In this document: piece by piece, positions 47,549 to 58,530 of the stretch
How the letters are laid out: each line of letters begins with the position of its first letter
Numbering within the stretch: the stretch's first letter is position 1
Source: Erythroxylum novogranatense
Lineage: Eukaryota; Streptophyta; Magnoliopsida; Malpighiales; Erythroxylaceae
Assembly (NCBI GenBank): GCA_029891385.1
Contig: CM057233.1
Location: 56,638,063-56,702,062, forward strand
Direction of reading: 5' to 3'
Length of the DNA stretch: 64,000 nt
Position numbers and translations under genes: made by a program
Notes under the pieces: model-generated
Told to the model about the DNA's origin: nothing
The model's input: only the letters and a program-made list of their open reading frames with translations
Database searches by the model: none

Positions 47549-47733
47549 GATATGGACCACTATCTAGGATAGGTTGTTTCTTTTCCTTCTTGTTGGATAC
47601 TGCTATAAATGCTAGCAATGCAAATCAAGAAGGTAACAAGAATTCCACATACATAAACCTCTCTCTCTCTCTACCTTCTCTCTACTTTATCTCTCTAACC
47701 CAGCTTCTGTCTAGTAAACAGTAAGACATATCA
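47549..47733 (+). repeat. E5 5' LTR, second part
   Basis: Resumes GATATGGACC and ends AAGACATATCA. A CT-rich repeat (47659-47695) lies inside. Confidence 0.9.
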
Positions 47734-47735
47734 TT

Positions 47736-47748
47736 TGGTATCAGAGAC
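47736..47748 (+). other. E5 primer-binding site
   Basis: TGGTATCAGAGAC, initiator-Met type, two bases inside the 5' LTR. Confidence 0.9.
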
Positions 47749-47759
47749 ATTTCGATCCA

Positions 47760-49403
47760 ATGGAGACACGACAGAAAACGAATGTCGAATTCCGTACCGA
47801 AATCACAGAACTTGTAGCTAAGCAAGAAGCCACCTTACAAAAATAAGAGGAGATGCTGGACAAGGTGAACGCCAACTACAATCACCTTAGTTCCATGATC
47901 CAAAACTTAGTGTCTGATTTCCATTCGTTTAAACTGGCTTCTACCTCAACTCCATCTCCATCCCGACCTGTATCTGACCAACTCAGCGTGAAGAACAACT
48001 CACCAAGCAACGTTACCAACTCCAAACACACTCTTAAACTCCACTTTCCAAAAATTTGATAGGGAAGACCCGCAAGGATGGCTCTTTCGGGCTGAACAAT
48101 ATTTTGAGTTCCAGAAAATTCCAACAGAGGAACGACTCCAATTAGCTTCTTTCCATCTAGAGGGTAATGCATTGCAATGGTATTGATGGTTTTTCAAGTA
48201 CCATACACTAGATTCATGGAATGATTTGTCCCGTGCAGTTTTAGTTCGGTTTGGACCAACTGAATATGAGGGCCCAGTAGAGGCATTGTCAAGACTCAAG
48301 CAAACTTCCATAGTAGTTGTCTATCAGGATACCTTTGAACAACTTACCCAACAGGTGAGTAGCTTGCCTGAAAAATTTTGGTAAGCAGTTTTATTGCAGG
48401 ACTCAAGGATGAGATTCTCCTGGATGTTAAACTGAAGAAACCAACCTCTCTTTCTGACGCTTTTGGAGATGCTCTTATTGTGGAAGAGAAACTTCAACTT
48501 CAATGTCGTCCTTTCTCTACACCAAAAACCACAGGATTGGCTTCTTCAAAGCCAACCCCTGTTTCTTCTGCTATGCCAAGACTGTTTGGACCAGGCCTAA
48601 TGATGAAATCGGGACCATCAAATTTTTGTCGACTTTTTTCTCAGGAAGCTCGGGAGAAGCGTGAAAAAGGGCTATGCTTCTACTGTGATGAAAAGTTTGT
48701 ACCAGGGCACAGATGTAGTCGCCCACAACTGTTCATGATAGAGGAGGATGGATCAGCACCGTATGAAGTAGAAAGTGAGGAGCCATTACAAGACGAATGT
48801 AACTTGCCTGACATACCAGAGATTTCCTTTCGTGCTGTCACTGGAGTCCACAATCCTCAAACCTTACGTTTGTATGGTAAGATGAATAATAAAGATCTTG
48901 TTGCGTTGATTGATAGTGTCAGCTCACATAACTTTATTGAGCAACGTGTTGCAACAAAGTTTGGGTTGCCCATGGACTCAACCAAGAAATTCCAAATTGT
49001 GATCGCAAATACAGACCGTGTTGAATGTTTGAGAGTTTGTAAAGGAGTGCAAATGAATATTCAGGGCTGTCCAATTATCGCAGACTTCTTTGTATTGCCA
49101 AAAGCTGCTCGTCCGGTGGTACTCGGTGTGCAATGGCTGGAGACCTTGGGTCCCATTCAGACAGATTATAAGAAATTAACTATGTCTTTAAGTTTTGATG
49201 GGGTACGATATACTTTTAATGGGATGAGGAATAGAGAGATGGAAGCCCTCACCGAAAAGGAGTCTCAGCAGTTGGGTACAACAGGAACTCTAGGCACTGG
49301 GTTATTCATTCAACTGGTTCCACATGAAAGAGGTGACAATAATAACACCACCATGCAATCGGATTTGGATCAAATTTTAAAAGATCATGAATGCGTTTTT
49401 TAA
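47760..49403 (+). pseudogene. E5 gag, zinc knuckle and protease
   Basis: Start at 47760 (METRQKTNVEFRTEITELVA); TAA near 47844. A one-base insertion near 48055 shifts the capsid region (EDPQGWLFRAEQYFEFQKIP, FHLEGNALQWY). From 48378 an open 341-codon frame covers LKDEILLDVKLKKPTSLSDA, the knuckle CFYCDEKFVPGHRC, and the protease LVALIDSVSSHNFI. The protease triad D-S-G has become D-S-V, which should abolish activity. Ends DHECVF at a TAA (49401) inside the polyprotein. Confidence 0.9.
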
Positions 49404-50700
49404 AAGCCAACAACGTTACCACCTCCACGAACGCGTGATCATCGAATCCCTCTTCTTCCAAATGCCAAACTAGTTAATGTTCGCCCTTATAGATACCCCT
49501 ATTTTCAAAAGACAGAAATTGAGAGGCAAGTACAAGAATTATTAGCCACGGGATTAATTCGACTCAGCTCAAGCCCTTACTCATCTCCAATTCTTCTTGT
49601 GCGCAAAGCAACCAGGGAGTGGCGTTTCTGCGTCGATTATAGGGCACTCAACGCCATCACTATCAAAGAAAAATTTCCCATACCGGTAATTGACGAACTG
49701 ATGGATGAACTCTTTGGTACCAGGTATTTTTCTAAATTTGATCTACGAGCAGGATACCATCAGGTTCGGGTGTATGAAACAGAAATTCATAAAACTGCAT
49801 TCCAAACCCACTAAGGGCACTATGAGTTTGTTGTTATGCCTTTTGGACTCACTAACGCCCTTGCCACGTTCCAAGGTTTGATGAATGAAATTTTTAAGCC
49901 ATTCCTGCGAAAGTTTGCTCTTGTGTTCTTTGATGACATCCTTATGTACTCCGAATCATGGGAGGAACATATGCAACATGTACAGGCTATTTTAATCGTT
50001 CTTCAATAACACGGACTTTTTGCCAAACGAGAAAAGTATGTCTTTAGGGTTCAAAAAATTGAATACCTTGGACACATTCTACCTGAGAATGGCGTGGAAC
50101 CTGATTCTAGCAAAATTCAGGCAGTTTGGGACTGGCCAACACCGAGGATGGTTCGTGAGGTACGGGGATTTCTTGGGCTCACAGGTTATTACCAAAAATT
50201 CATCAAGAATTATGGAGCCATTGTCGGACCTTTAAACCGGTTGTTAAGCAAAGAGGGGTTTTCGTGGACACAAGAGGCTAATGAAACTTTTAACCATCTC
50301 CAACAGGTAATGTCTCATGCTCCCATTCTAAGATTGCTGGATTTTTCACAAGTTTTTGTCATAGAGTGTGATGCGAGCGGGAAAGGAATCAGCGCAGTCT
50401 TAATGCAAGAAAAGCATCCGATAGCATTTTTCAGTGAAACCCTTAAGGGTTCATCCCTCAAGCTGTCCACCTATGAAAAAAAATGCTCGCGGTGGTGAAA
50501 TCCGTGAGGAAATGGTGTCCATACCTTCTTGGAAATTCCTTTGTGGTTCGTACTAACCATAAAAGCCTTAAATATTTATTGGAGCAACGAATTTCCACTC
50601 TGGCGCAATCACGATGGTTACCAAAACTTATGGGATATGATTACCGAATTGAGTACATGAGAGGAGTAGAAAATTGAGCTGCGGATGCTTTGTAACGCAA
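49404..50700 (+). pseudogene. E5 reverse transcriptase and RNase H
   Basis: RT: TGLIRLSSSPYSSPILLVRK, EWRFCVDYRALNAITIKEKF, FSKFDLRAGYHQVRV. A TAA at 49812 breaks it; [19 protein letters not shown] follows. The catalytic FFDDILMYS is intact. A TAA occurs near 50008 (IVLQ stop HGLF). RNase H: VFVIECDASGKGISAVLMQE, a frame change near 50480, RTNHKSLKYLLEQRISTL. A TGA replaces the residue after VEN, before AADAL. Compared with E1, the RT box here is intact. Confidence 0.9.
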
Positions 50701-52136
50701 AGCTGAATTCTTGTTCATAGCAATCTCTAAACCCGAAGCAACATGGTGGCAGCAGTTGGTGGCCGAGCATGGCACTGATCTATACTATCAAAAGTTTGAG
50801 ACTAACCCACACACTATCAAACGTGGGGGTGTTTGGTTCTTGAAGGAAAAGGTAATTCTTAATCCTGATTCTCCTCTAATAACTCTCATTCTTACTAAAC
50901 TACACGAGACTCCCCTTGGGGGACACTTTAGGTTCCACCGTACCCTAGCTCGGGTCCACAACGACTTCTTTTGGGATGGCATGCGTAAGACGATACAGGA
51001 ATTTATTCGTCACTGTGATGTTTGTCAATGTCACAAAGTTGAGAACTTAGCTCCTGCTGGTTTAATGCAACCACTTCCAATCCCCTATAGGATAGGGAGT
51101 GACATTTGCATGGACTTCGTGGAAGGGCTGCCTTGTTCAGAAGGGCATTGAGTGATCATGGTGGTGGTGGATAGGCTGTCCAAATATGCTCACTTTGTGC
51201 CTCTGACCCATCCTTACACCGCCTCTGTTGTAGCTAAGTCATTTGTGGAAAACGTAGTTAGGCTTCATGGTATACCTACTAGCATTGTAACTAATCGTGA
51301 TAAAATCTTTATGAGTAGTTTCTGGAAGAAATTATTTGAATTACAAGGGACTCAATTGAAAATGGGAGGCAAACCGAGGTTGTTAACCGGACATTAGAAC
51401 AATATTTGCACTGTTATACCAGTGACCGACCGAAGAAATGGAAAGAGTGGTTGCCTTGGGCTGAATATAGCTACAACACGTCCTGTCATTCTTTTACCAA
51501 ATTCTCTCCTTTTCAGGCAGTCTATGGAATTCCTCCTCCATCTTTGATTCGGTATGTACCCGGCACTGCTAACGTTGATGCTGTGGATACTTACCTTCAT
51601 GACAGGGACGATCTGTTACGGGAATTGCGAACCAATTTGCGACACACACAAGACCGAATGAAGATTATGACCGACCAACACCACCGTGATGTCCAGTTTT
51701 CTGTTGGAGATTACGTGTATCTCAAATTACAACCATACAGGCAGACTACGGTGGTTTTTCGTTCCTCTCTAAAACTTTCTCCCAGGTACTACAGACCATT
51801 TCAAATATTGGAAAAAATTGGAGCTGTAGCTTACTGACTGGATTTGCCTACTGGATCCTGTGTCCATCCTATTTTTCACATGAGCAAGCTCATAAAATTT
51901 CTAGGTGATGTTTCGGTCACTTTACCAACCTTACCACCCTCATCGGAAGACCATCCCATCTTGCCTCAGCCAGAAAAGATTCTCCGACAACGCACAGTAC
52001 AAAAAGGAAAATACCGTCCCCTCACTGAAGTGTTGATCAAATGGTTAGGAGCCCCTAAAGAAGATGCAACTTGGTAGGACTATCGCAGGATCATTAAGAC
52101 CTTTCCAGACTTGGCCCTTGAGGACAAGCCGCCTCA
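50701..52136 (+). pseudogene. E5 integrase and chromodomain
   Basis: HHCC finger: KLHETPLGGHFRFHRTLARV and IRHCDVCQCHK. Core: VVVDRLSKYAHFVPL after a TGA at 51149, IPTSIVTNRDKIFMSSFWKK. The stretch that should read YHPQ-[ST]-D before GQTEVVN is deleted with a frameshift at about 51365-51375. C-terminal: WKEWLPWAEYSYNTSCHSFT, LSPRYYRPFQILEKIGAVAY, a TGA, VHPIFHMSKLIKF. Chromodomain: LTEVLIKWLGAPKEDATW then a TAG. A polypurine tract AAAAAGGGGGGGGAAGAAT ends the interior. Confidence 0.9.
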
Positions 52137-52154
52137 AAAAGGGGGGGGAAGAAT

Positions 52155-52594
52155 TGATATGTCTGCATGGAGTCGCCTGGGCTACGCACACGTGACACTG
52201 GGTTGATGGCCATGAATGTGTGATCTTGGTGTGATCTTTCACGTGGGAATCAGGAGGAGTTTACGTGCAAGCTTGGTTGTTAAGTTTCCTTAGGAATAGG
52301 ACAAGTTGTTGAGTTTGTTTAGGAGCATGTTACTGTGTTCTGTTATTTTTACTTTGATACTCTGTTTTACTCTGTTACTAGTTTTTGTCATGTTTTCGTA
52401 GAGTAAGGTGATATGGACCACTATCTAGGATAGATTGTTTCTTTTCCTTCTTGTTGGATACTGTTATAAATGGTAGCAATGCAAATCAAGAAGGTAACGA
52501 GAATTCCACATACATAAACCTCTCTCTCTCTCTACCTTCTCTCTACTTTCTCTCTCTAATCCAGCTTCTGTCTAGTAAACAGTAAGACATATCA
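52155..52594 (+). repeat. E5 3' LTR, 440 bp
   Basis: TGATATGTC to GACATATCA. Directly followed by CTCTC, the last five bases of P4H exon 4 (minus strand). Confidence 0.92.
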
Positions 52595-52697
52595 CTCTCC
52601 ATGGGACCTTGGGATCATCGTGGCCTTTGAAATTTTATGCTCGATCAACTCCAGAACTCCACTTTTATCTTCTGAAGCACTAAGAAATGTACCTGAA
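52595..52697 (-). CDS. P4H exon 4
   Basis: 103 bp. The acceptor TTTCCAACAG ends at 52698. With the two bases carried from exon 3 it encodes SSGTFLSASEDKSGVLELIE and HKISKATMIPRSHGE, a close match to plant P4H. The last codon GAG ends exactly where the E5 LTR begins, so no GT donor follows; the genuine donor is at 44328-44327. Confidence 0.92.
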
Positions 52698-52799
52698 CTG
52701 TTGGAAAGAGTGTTAGCATCATGGGAACAAGAGATCCATTTAGAAATATGAGATTAAATGCATTCTGAACAACTGATGACTGGAACTGAAAAGAGATAC

Positions 52800-52956
52800 C
52801 TTGTTCTTGTCCCCTTAGTGATGTCAATAGTCTCTCCCTTCCTCAAAGCTAGAGCAGAGGGTCTTAGGCGCAACTTTGCCATATCAATTATGGCTTTACA
52901 TTGATCTGGAGTCGCAAATCTGGAAAATAAATAGCTCTTGGTTTCCAACTCAAAAC
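52800..52956 (-). pseudogene. P4H exon 3 with one-base deletion
   Basis: 157 bp where 158 is needed to keep phase. It begins VLSWKPRAIYFPD in the frame inherited from exon 2, then must shift one base to read FATPDQCKAIIDMAKLRLRP and SALALRKGETIDITKGTRT. The break is at a run of T (about 52917-52921), where family members have YFP[ND]FAT. Acceptor TTTGTAG above, donor GTATCT below. It may be real or a homopolymer error. Confidence 0.9.
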
Positions 52957-53779
52957 CTACAAACAATAAAAGAGAAACAGTAATCAGCAGTGACGTTTGA
53001 ATTTTATCAGAATTGCAATCCAATCATTCTTTCAGCAACAAAAGACTGATTTTTTTACTTAGATGACACTTTCCATCTTTCTATGGATCATATTGTTACG
53101 GTTTGATCTAATTGCAAGGTATGGGACTTGAATCCCATATTGATTAAATACAATGTTGATATGAGATTTATAAGGACTTTGGGCTCTCTACCCTCATAAG
53201 CTAACTTTTGGGTGTGGCTGTCCTAAAAGTCCTTATCAATTGGTATCAGAGTCGGTCTTGGAGCGGTGGCCTATGGAGTGGTGGCCTGGGAGTGTCAACC
53301 GTGACCAACAAAGATCTCAGAGAGGTGACCCATAGAGTGGTGGCCTGAAAAGTGTCAGCCATGACCAATGAGAACATTGGTCCTTATGGGGGGACGAATG
53401 TTACGGTTTGATCTAATTGCAAAGTATGGGACTTGAATCCCATATTGATTAAATACAAAGTTGATATGAGATTTATAAAGACTTTGGGTTCTCTACCCTC
53501 ATAAGTTAGCTTTTGGGTGTGGCTCTCCTAAAAGTCCTTATCACAAATCTATTTTCCATGGTCAATCAGTAATACGCCACCAATGCGCCTTTTACACTAA
53601 ACTTAGTAATCTCACTTTCCACGAGTACCCTTTTATCAGTGCACTTTCTATTTATCTTTCAATCCTAGCATAGCGCACAATCCAATCTACTACATTCATT
53701 CTTATATCCAACCAATTGATCCAAAGTCTAAATAAAAATTTTATATAACTAATTGTGACTCTGCTTGCCAAAAAAAAAC
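52957..53779 (-). other. P4H intron 2
   Basis: 823 bp including a 450 bp TRIM element; about 370 bp is ancestral. Donor GTTTTTTTTT, acceptor TTTGTAG. Nothing else seen. Confidence 0.8.
53094..53543 (+). mobile_element. TRIM (miniature LTR retrotransposon)
   Basis: Two 145 bp LTRs, 53094-53238 and 53399-53543, start TGTTACGG and end CCTTATCA. Primer-binding site TGGTATCAGAGTC at 53241-53253 and polypurine stretch TGGGGGGACGAA just before the second LTR. The 160 bp interior has no coding capacity and contains an imperfect direct repeat built on AGTGGTGGCCTG. Flanks CATAT (53089-53093) and CAAAT (53544-53548) look like a target duplication with one change. Confidence 0.9.
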
Positions 53780-53911
53780 CTGGAATGGAATTGATTCAAT
53801 AGAAGCTTCTCCGGTAACGCCATGCGGCATCGGACGGTGATCCTTCGCCGACACGGGCTCGCTCTCTAACATTTGAAGCCTCCTCAGCCTTGGTCTTATA
53901 ACAGGCGCATC
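53780..53911 (-). CDS. P4H exon 2
   Basis: 132 bp, 44 codons, phase 0. Reads DAPVIRPRLRRLQMLESEPV then a PMPHGVTGEASIESIPFQ end, the family hallmark HGVTG[ED]-SI-x-SIPFQ just before the catalytic domain. Acceptor TTTGTAG, donor GTTTTT. This is the lumenal stem between the membrane anchor and the dioxygenase fold. Confidence 0.93.
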
Positions 53912-53983
53912 CTACAAATGCACACGATCAATCAAACAACAAACCACCTCAAATCGCACACATAAGCATATGATTGAAAATAC

Positions 53984-54094
53984 CTGGGACAAGAGAGTCG
54001 AGGCGTAGAAGCCAGCAAGGAAGAAAAGAGAACACAAGGCGAAAACCACCGGTAACCCAAGTTTTGACCTGGAACGCTTTGTTTTGGTTTTCAT
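53984..54094 (-). CDS. P4H exon 1, signal anchor
   Basis: 111 bp, 37 codons from the ATG at 54094: a basic start (MKTKTKRSRSK), then a hydrophobic segment LGLPVVFALCSLFFLAGFYA (residues 12-31), ending STLLSQ. This is the type II membrane anchor typical of plant P4Hs. Donor GTATTTTC at 53983. Intron 1 is 72 bp. Confidence 0.92.
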
Positions 54095-54232
54095 TTACTG
54101 GGTTTCATTTGTTTGCTTCCTTCTTCCCTTATGGCGGATTGTTACGTGTCTTGTTTATGTAGTGCATGTTTAGCATGTTTAACACGTCTTTGCATTGTCA
54201 TATTAGTGTTGGAAAATCAGGTCCGGATCTGA
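54095..54232 (-). promoter_or_regulatory. P4H 5' leader and remaining promoter
   Basis: Only 138 bp of native upstream sequence remains before E6. On the minus strand it contains ACACGTAAC (ACGT core) and CTACATAAACAAG, a weak TATA-like stretch about 75 bp from the ATG. Any further promoter lies beyond E6, outside this window. Confidence 0.45.
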
Positions 54233-57200
54233 TGTAACATCCCACCCCCTCCTCGAAGGGTAAAATAGTAAAGTTGGCATAGGATGAGATTGATAAGGAA
54301 TAATTAAAACTGTTCATGATAATAGGATTGATACACATATCAATCGTGTACATGGAATTACGGTAAATGCATTCATGACATTCCGGAATTGGGCCTAACG
54401 GTATTTTATTGTGATTAACGTGGTTATGGGATTTGAAAATTATTCGAGTCTTATTTGTTAAGCGTTTTTGATTTTAAGGGATTTTAGGAATTTTTCTGGA
54501 ATTTTCGGAGAAAGTTCCTGACCGCAAAATCGCCAGAATCGCCTAAACTTGTTTTGGGGTAGAAAAGGTGATTTTCGTGATTGAAAAATTATTTGGAGTG
54601 CATCGTTACTGTTTTATAATTTTAGGAATTTCATTAATTCTCGAAAAATAATTGAAATTCTCGGATCGATAAATCGCCAATCAAGAACCTTCGATTCTCG
54701 ATAGCGAAATTGCTACCCAATGACACTGTATTATTGGGTATATTATTTTGGGATTGGAATTAGGGTCATTGGAATTGATTGGATTAATTTTGGACTAGGT
54801 TTAAATTGATTAAAATATAAATATGTTGACTTTTCTTTTACATTGTTGGACTAATGGCATAAAGCCACCTAGCCTCTCATTAATACATTCTTATCATCAC
54901 TCTCACCCACGGTTATGGTATAGGAAAGAAGGGAAACAAGCTTTAAATGCTTGAATTGTTGTTTCCACCGAAAATATTTATCTCTTCCTCCACCATCGAT
55001 TTTTTTTGCTTCTTCTTTTTCATCTTCCTCCAACACTCAAGAGTTCTCTTTGTCACTAAGCTATAGTCTTCCCATGATGATGAAATATATATGTATGGTG
55101 GTAGAAGAAGTGATTAGTGAAGGTAGGAAGTAAAGAAGTGAAAGGAATTCAAGGTTGGAAAAGCTAAGAGGTAAGTTTTGTTGTTGCTTTCTTTATGATT
55201 TGATTTAGGAATTTAATGCCATGGTAGTTAGAAGCATCTAATGGGAATTGTGGTGTTATTATTAAGCTTATTGATGCTTTACCTTGATGAGAATTATAGT
55301 GTAAATTGATGGGTATAAATGTATGGTGTGTTAGGTTAATGAATGGTTATGGTTGTAACTTGGTTTAGCTTTGAATTTGGTTGGTAGATGATGACTAATC
55401 TTGCAAATTAAGTGAGAGTTAAGTGCTGCCAATTTTGTGTATTAGCCCTAGTACATGTATGAATGGTATAAGAATTGATTTGTGTTTCTTTGGATGTTTA
55501 ATGATGTGAAAAGGCATTGAAGTGGTTGAACTAAGGTTAACCTTAAATCTGGAAAGTTGGAATTATAATTGATGTTACTGTTTTATTCATAACTTATTGT
55601 GTAGAAATGAAAATGAGGTAAGGTTAGTGGCCACTGAAACTTTGGGATGTTGGCTTCAATTTAGTGTGAAATAGGTGTTGTTGAATTTCAATGATAGAAG
55701 GGTGAAATTTTGCATGGAAAGTTACTGTTCCATTGCCTGTGAACAGTAACCGCAACCATGACATCTGAGTTTTGTTGATTTTTATGAATTAATTGAGATG
55801 GAATTAGGGAAAATGATCTTCATGGAAGTTGTAGCATATTGAATTATCTTTCCATTGCGACTGATCTTGCTATTTTTAGAATTATGTATTGGGAGATATG
55901 AATTGATTACTAATGACTGGTTTTGAGAATTTTGGATGAAACCTAGCTTAAGTGTGATTTTGTGAGTTTACTGATTGGAGGCAATTTTAACATTTTATGT
56001 GGACTGAATTGGTGTGAGTGAGCTTCTGAAAAGTTGTAGAGGAATAGATTACCTTGAAAATGATATATGGTGTGTAATTTTTAGAAGTCAGAATTGGGAG
56101 TTATGATTTTTCAAAAACTGATCCTACATTAGGTTATGAATGGCTGATGATAATAGAAACTTCCATAACAATTTTGAAATTGTTAGAGAGCGAATTGGGT
56201 GTTGAGTGCTTCATGAAAAATGAAGTTTATGATGTTATCTTTACAAGGATATAAAGTTCTGATTTTATTGACTTATATACTGGAAGTTATGCTTTTGTAA
56301 GGTTACTGCCCATATTGAAGGATTTCAGGACAGTGACATTGAATGAATTAATGGACTGGTTTAGAAATAGAATTTGATTTTGGATTGTTCATGAAAGTTG
56401 TAGAGGACATTGTGAACTTATTGACCATATTTTGTGGTAATTTATTACTAAGGAATCAGTGAGTTATGAAATTGCAAATGTACTGCCCTGTGTTGAGGGA
56501 AATTGTGAAGGCAGAAGGTTTGATGGCTTATTTGACACCCTTAGGGTTGGAATTGATTTTATGGTCTTCTTGAGAGTTGTAGAGCTTTTCATAAGCTTTC
56601 CAATGAGGTATAGTGGGTATTTTTCTGATTTGTGTGCTAAAAGTTAGAGTAGTTGGAAATTAGGAATTGAAATTTGGAAAAAAAAAAAAAAAGCAAGCGG
56701 GGAACTCGCCACCATGAGGGCGACTTCTCTTCGCGAGGGCGAGATATTGATCTCGTCGCGAGGGCGACGGATCGCCTCGCGACGAAGAAGGTGAAATCGC
56801 CTCGGGCGGCGCCTCGCCTCATGAGGCAGTTTCCGTATATATATATATATATTTATTTTTATTTTTGATTATTTTTTTATATTAAATGGTACAATGGTTC
56901 TTTGTCAATTTCTTTCCGTCTGACGTCCGATTGACCTGATTCCAGAGGCATCGGATTCATTGAATATTTAATTTCATTTTCTGAGAAAACGGGAATTTTA
57001 GACGGAATTTGACGTAGCCCCTATCGATTTTAACTTGTAAACACTGCTTTATTTAATTGAGGACCTATAGAGGTCCGAATTGCACCGTCGGCCTATGGAT
57101 TTCTAATTTTCATAGAATTTTATTATGGGAAAATATTGAATTAGGACCGGAATTCATGAACATGCATATTTCATCAACATGAGCACAAATTTCATATTTA

Positions 57201-58530
57201 GTGACTCGTATTTTTCTCGATTCATATAGAGGCCCAATTGGGCGCCGATTGACCGACGTCCACAGAGGCTTTCCTAATTAGCTTCGGAGTAATAGGTGAG
57301 TAACCTAGTTGGTTCCTCAACCTTTATGTGTTTAAGATTTTGCTATTATGCCATGTGGAGATAATGGAGGGTTTATGTATATTTGACTTTGATTGATTTC
57401 GGACCATAGGTGTCTCAAATATGGGAATGAGATAACGGTGCTATTTGTGTGTAACTGTTTGTGAATGGGAGATCTCGGACCAAAGGTTCGAGGAATGGGG
57501 AAATTGATATCAAGTGTTACTTATCCGCTTGATACATTGAATGTGACTTTTAAATGCGATATGGTATGATAAATTGGAAGAATATATGATTGAAATACGG
57601 ACCGAAGGTCCAAGAAATAGGAAATGGCATTGAATGTAAGTGATAGCAATAATCAAATGGAAATTGGAACATATGCATTCATACATAAGGACATGATCGA
57701 TAAAGGCGCCAGTGACCGGAGCAAACCACGGATCGGGGCATATCACGCCTAACGATGTGAGAGCTTTACCAACGCACAGACCTCGTGTCCAACGATTCGA
57801 GCCTCGGGCTCAATGTATCGAGGCTTCAAGCCCAATGTTTCAGAGCCACCGCTCAACGCAATGTGCCCGTTCATCGGGGCGGTTTACGGCGCACAGTCAC
57901 AATAACATAATGAAAATGGAAAGAGTCACATGCATTGCATTTGCACAAATGATCGCTCGTGACATATACCGCTTTCATAATGGTATGAATTATCGTGAAT
58001 GGTTTTCACATCGACATTGTTATTGGCCATTTATTGGTAATTGATGATTTACGATCGCATCAGACGCCATGGGCGTAATGCATGATTTGAGTGAACCATC
58101 GATGATGGTTTCTCACCGAGTTCGCAAAACTCACCCAAAATTTGCATCTATTTTTCAGGTCTCAAGAATACCCGCTGACACGGAGTATGTCTCTGTAGAC
58201 GAGTAAAGGTTAGAGGTCGGGATCGGTTCGGTTCTGCATTAGTGTTTTAGTAAATTGTATTCCGCAATCACCGTATAACAAGGCATTGTATATTTTATCG
58301 CATCGACCGATTATAATTATTATCGGATAATTGTAATAATCAAACGGTTTTTATTGAACACGGATTTTCATTACTTACTGTGTTTGCCGTGTGAACGTGG
58401 AGTTAAGGCTCCAAAGAGAAAAAATGTATACCGAGTTTTAAATCGATCGATGTAGTACGCCACTCTCGTGGGACACGGACTCGGATATCACCAACGATAT
58501 CGGGTTCGGTCTTACGGGTGTGGTGTTACA
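54233..58530 (+). repeat. E6 5' LTR, 4.3 kb
   Basis: First 2 kb matches 62003-64000 closely. GC-rich cassette at 56697-56825 with a 14 bp stem (arms 56753-56767 and 56772-56785, one bulge). Stem-loop ACCATC-GAT-GATGGT near 58096 about 435 bp before the LTR end, then TTTTTCAG|GT near 58157. Short A-tract at about 56681-56694 and TA repeat at 56837-56850. Confidence 0.9.

Larger units (their letters stand above)
44334..52594 (+). mobile_element. E5: Ty3/gypsy chromovirus on the exon 4 donor
   Basis: LTRs 44334-44587 plus 47549-47733 (5', interrupted) and 52155-52594 (3', 440 bp). Ends TGATATGTC and GACATATCA are a terminal inverted repeat (left copy TAATATGTC). Target duplication CTCCC (44329-44333) and CTCTC (52595-52599), one mismatch. 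Gene order gag, protease, RT, RNase H, integrase, chromodomain; clearly related to E1 in protein. Genes are broken by several stops. On the minus strand the duplication is GAGAG, the last five bases of P4H exon 4. Confidence 0.92.
1852..54094 (-). pseudogene. Prolyl 4-hydroxylase gene, split by nested retrotransposons
   Basis: Five exons in correct order and phase encode the N-terminal ~200 residues of a plant prolyl 4-hydroxylase, a 2-oxoglutarate/Fe(II) dioxygenase of the ER and Golgi. It hydroxylates peptidyl-proline, for example in extensins and arabinogalactan proteins. Exon 1 gives a type II signal anchor; exon 5 contains the iron-binding H-x-D. The second iron-binding His and the 2-oxoglutarate-binding Lys would lie in exons left of the window. 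Three lesions are visible: a one-base deletion in exon 3, an 8.3 kb element on the exon 4 donor, and an element about 138 bp upstream of the start codon. Intron 4 has grown from roughly 0.6 kb to about 50.6 kb. I call it a probable pseudogene; if the exon 3 deletion is an assembly error, a rare spliced product is not excluded. Confidence 0.8.

Noticed and set aside
53094..53543. Cassandra-type TRIM carrying 5S rRNA sequence
   Set aside because: The LTRs lack the 5S internal promoter motifs that define Cassandra.
54951..55133. 60-codon frame starting MNCCFHRKYLSLPPPSIF, repeated at 62717-62902
   Set aside because: Same position in the two E6 LTRs, with a length difference from simple T/C runs. 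No evidence for translation.
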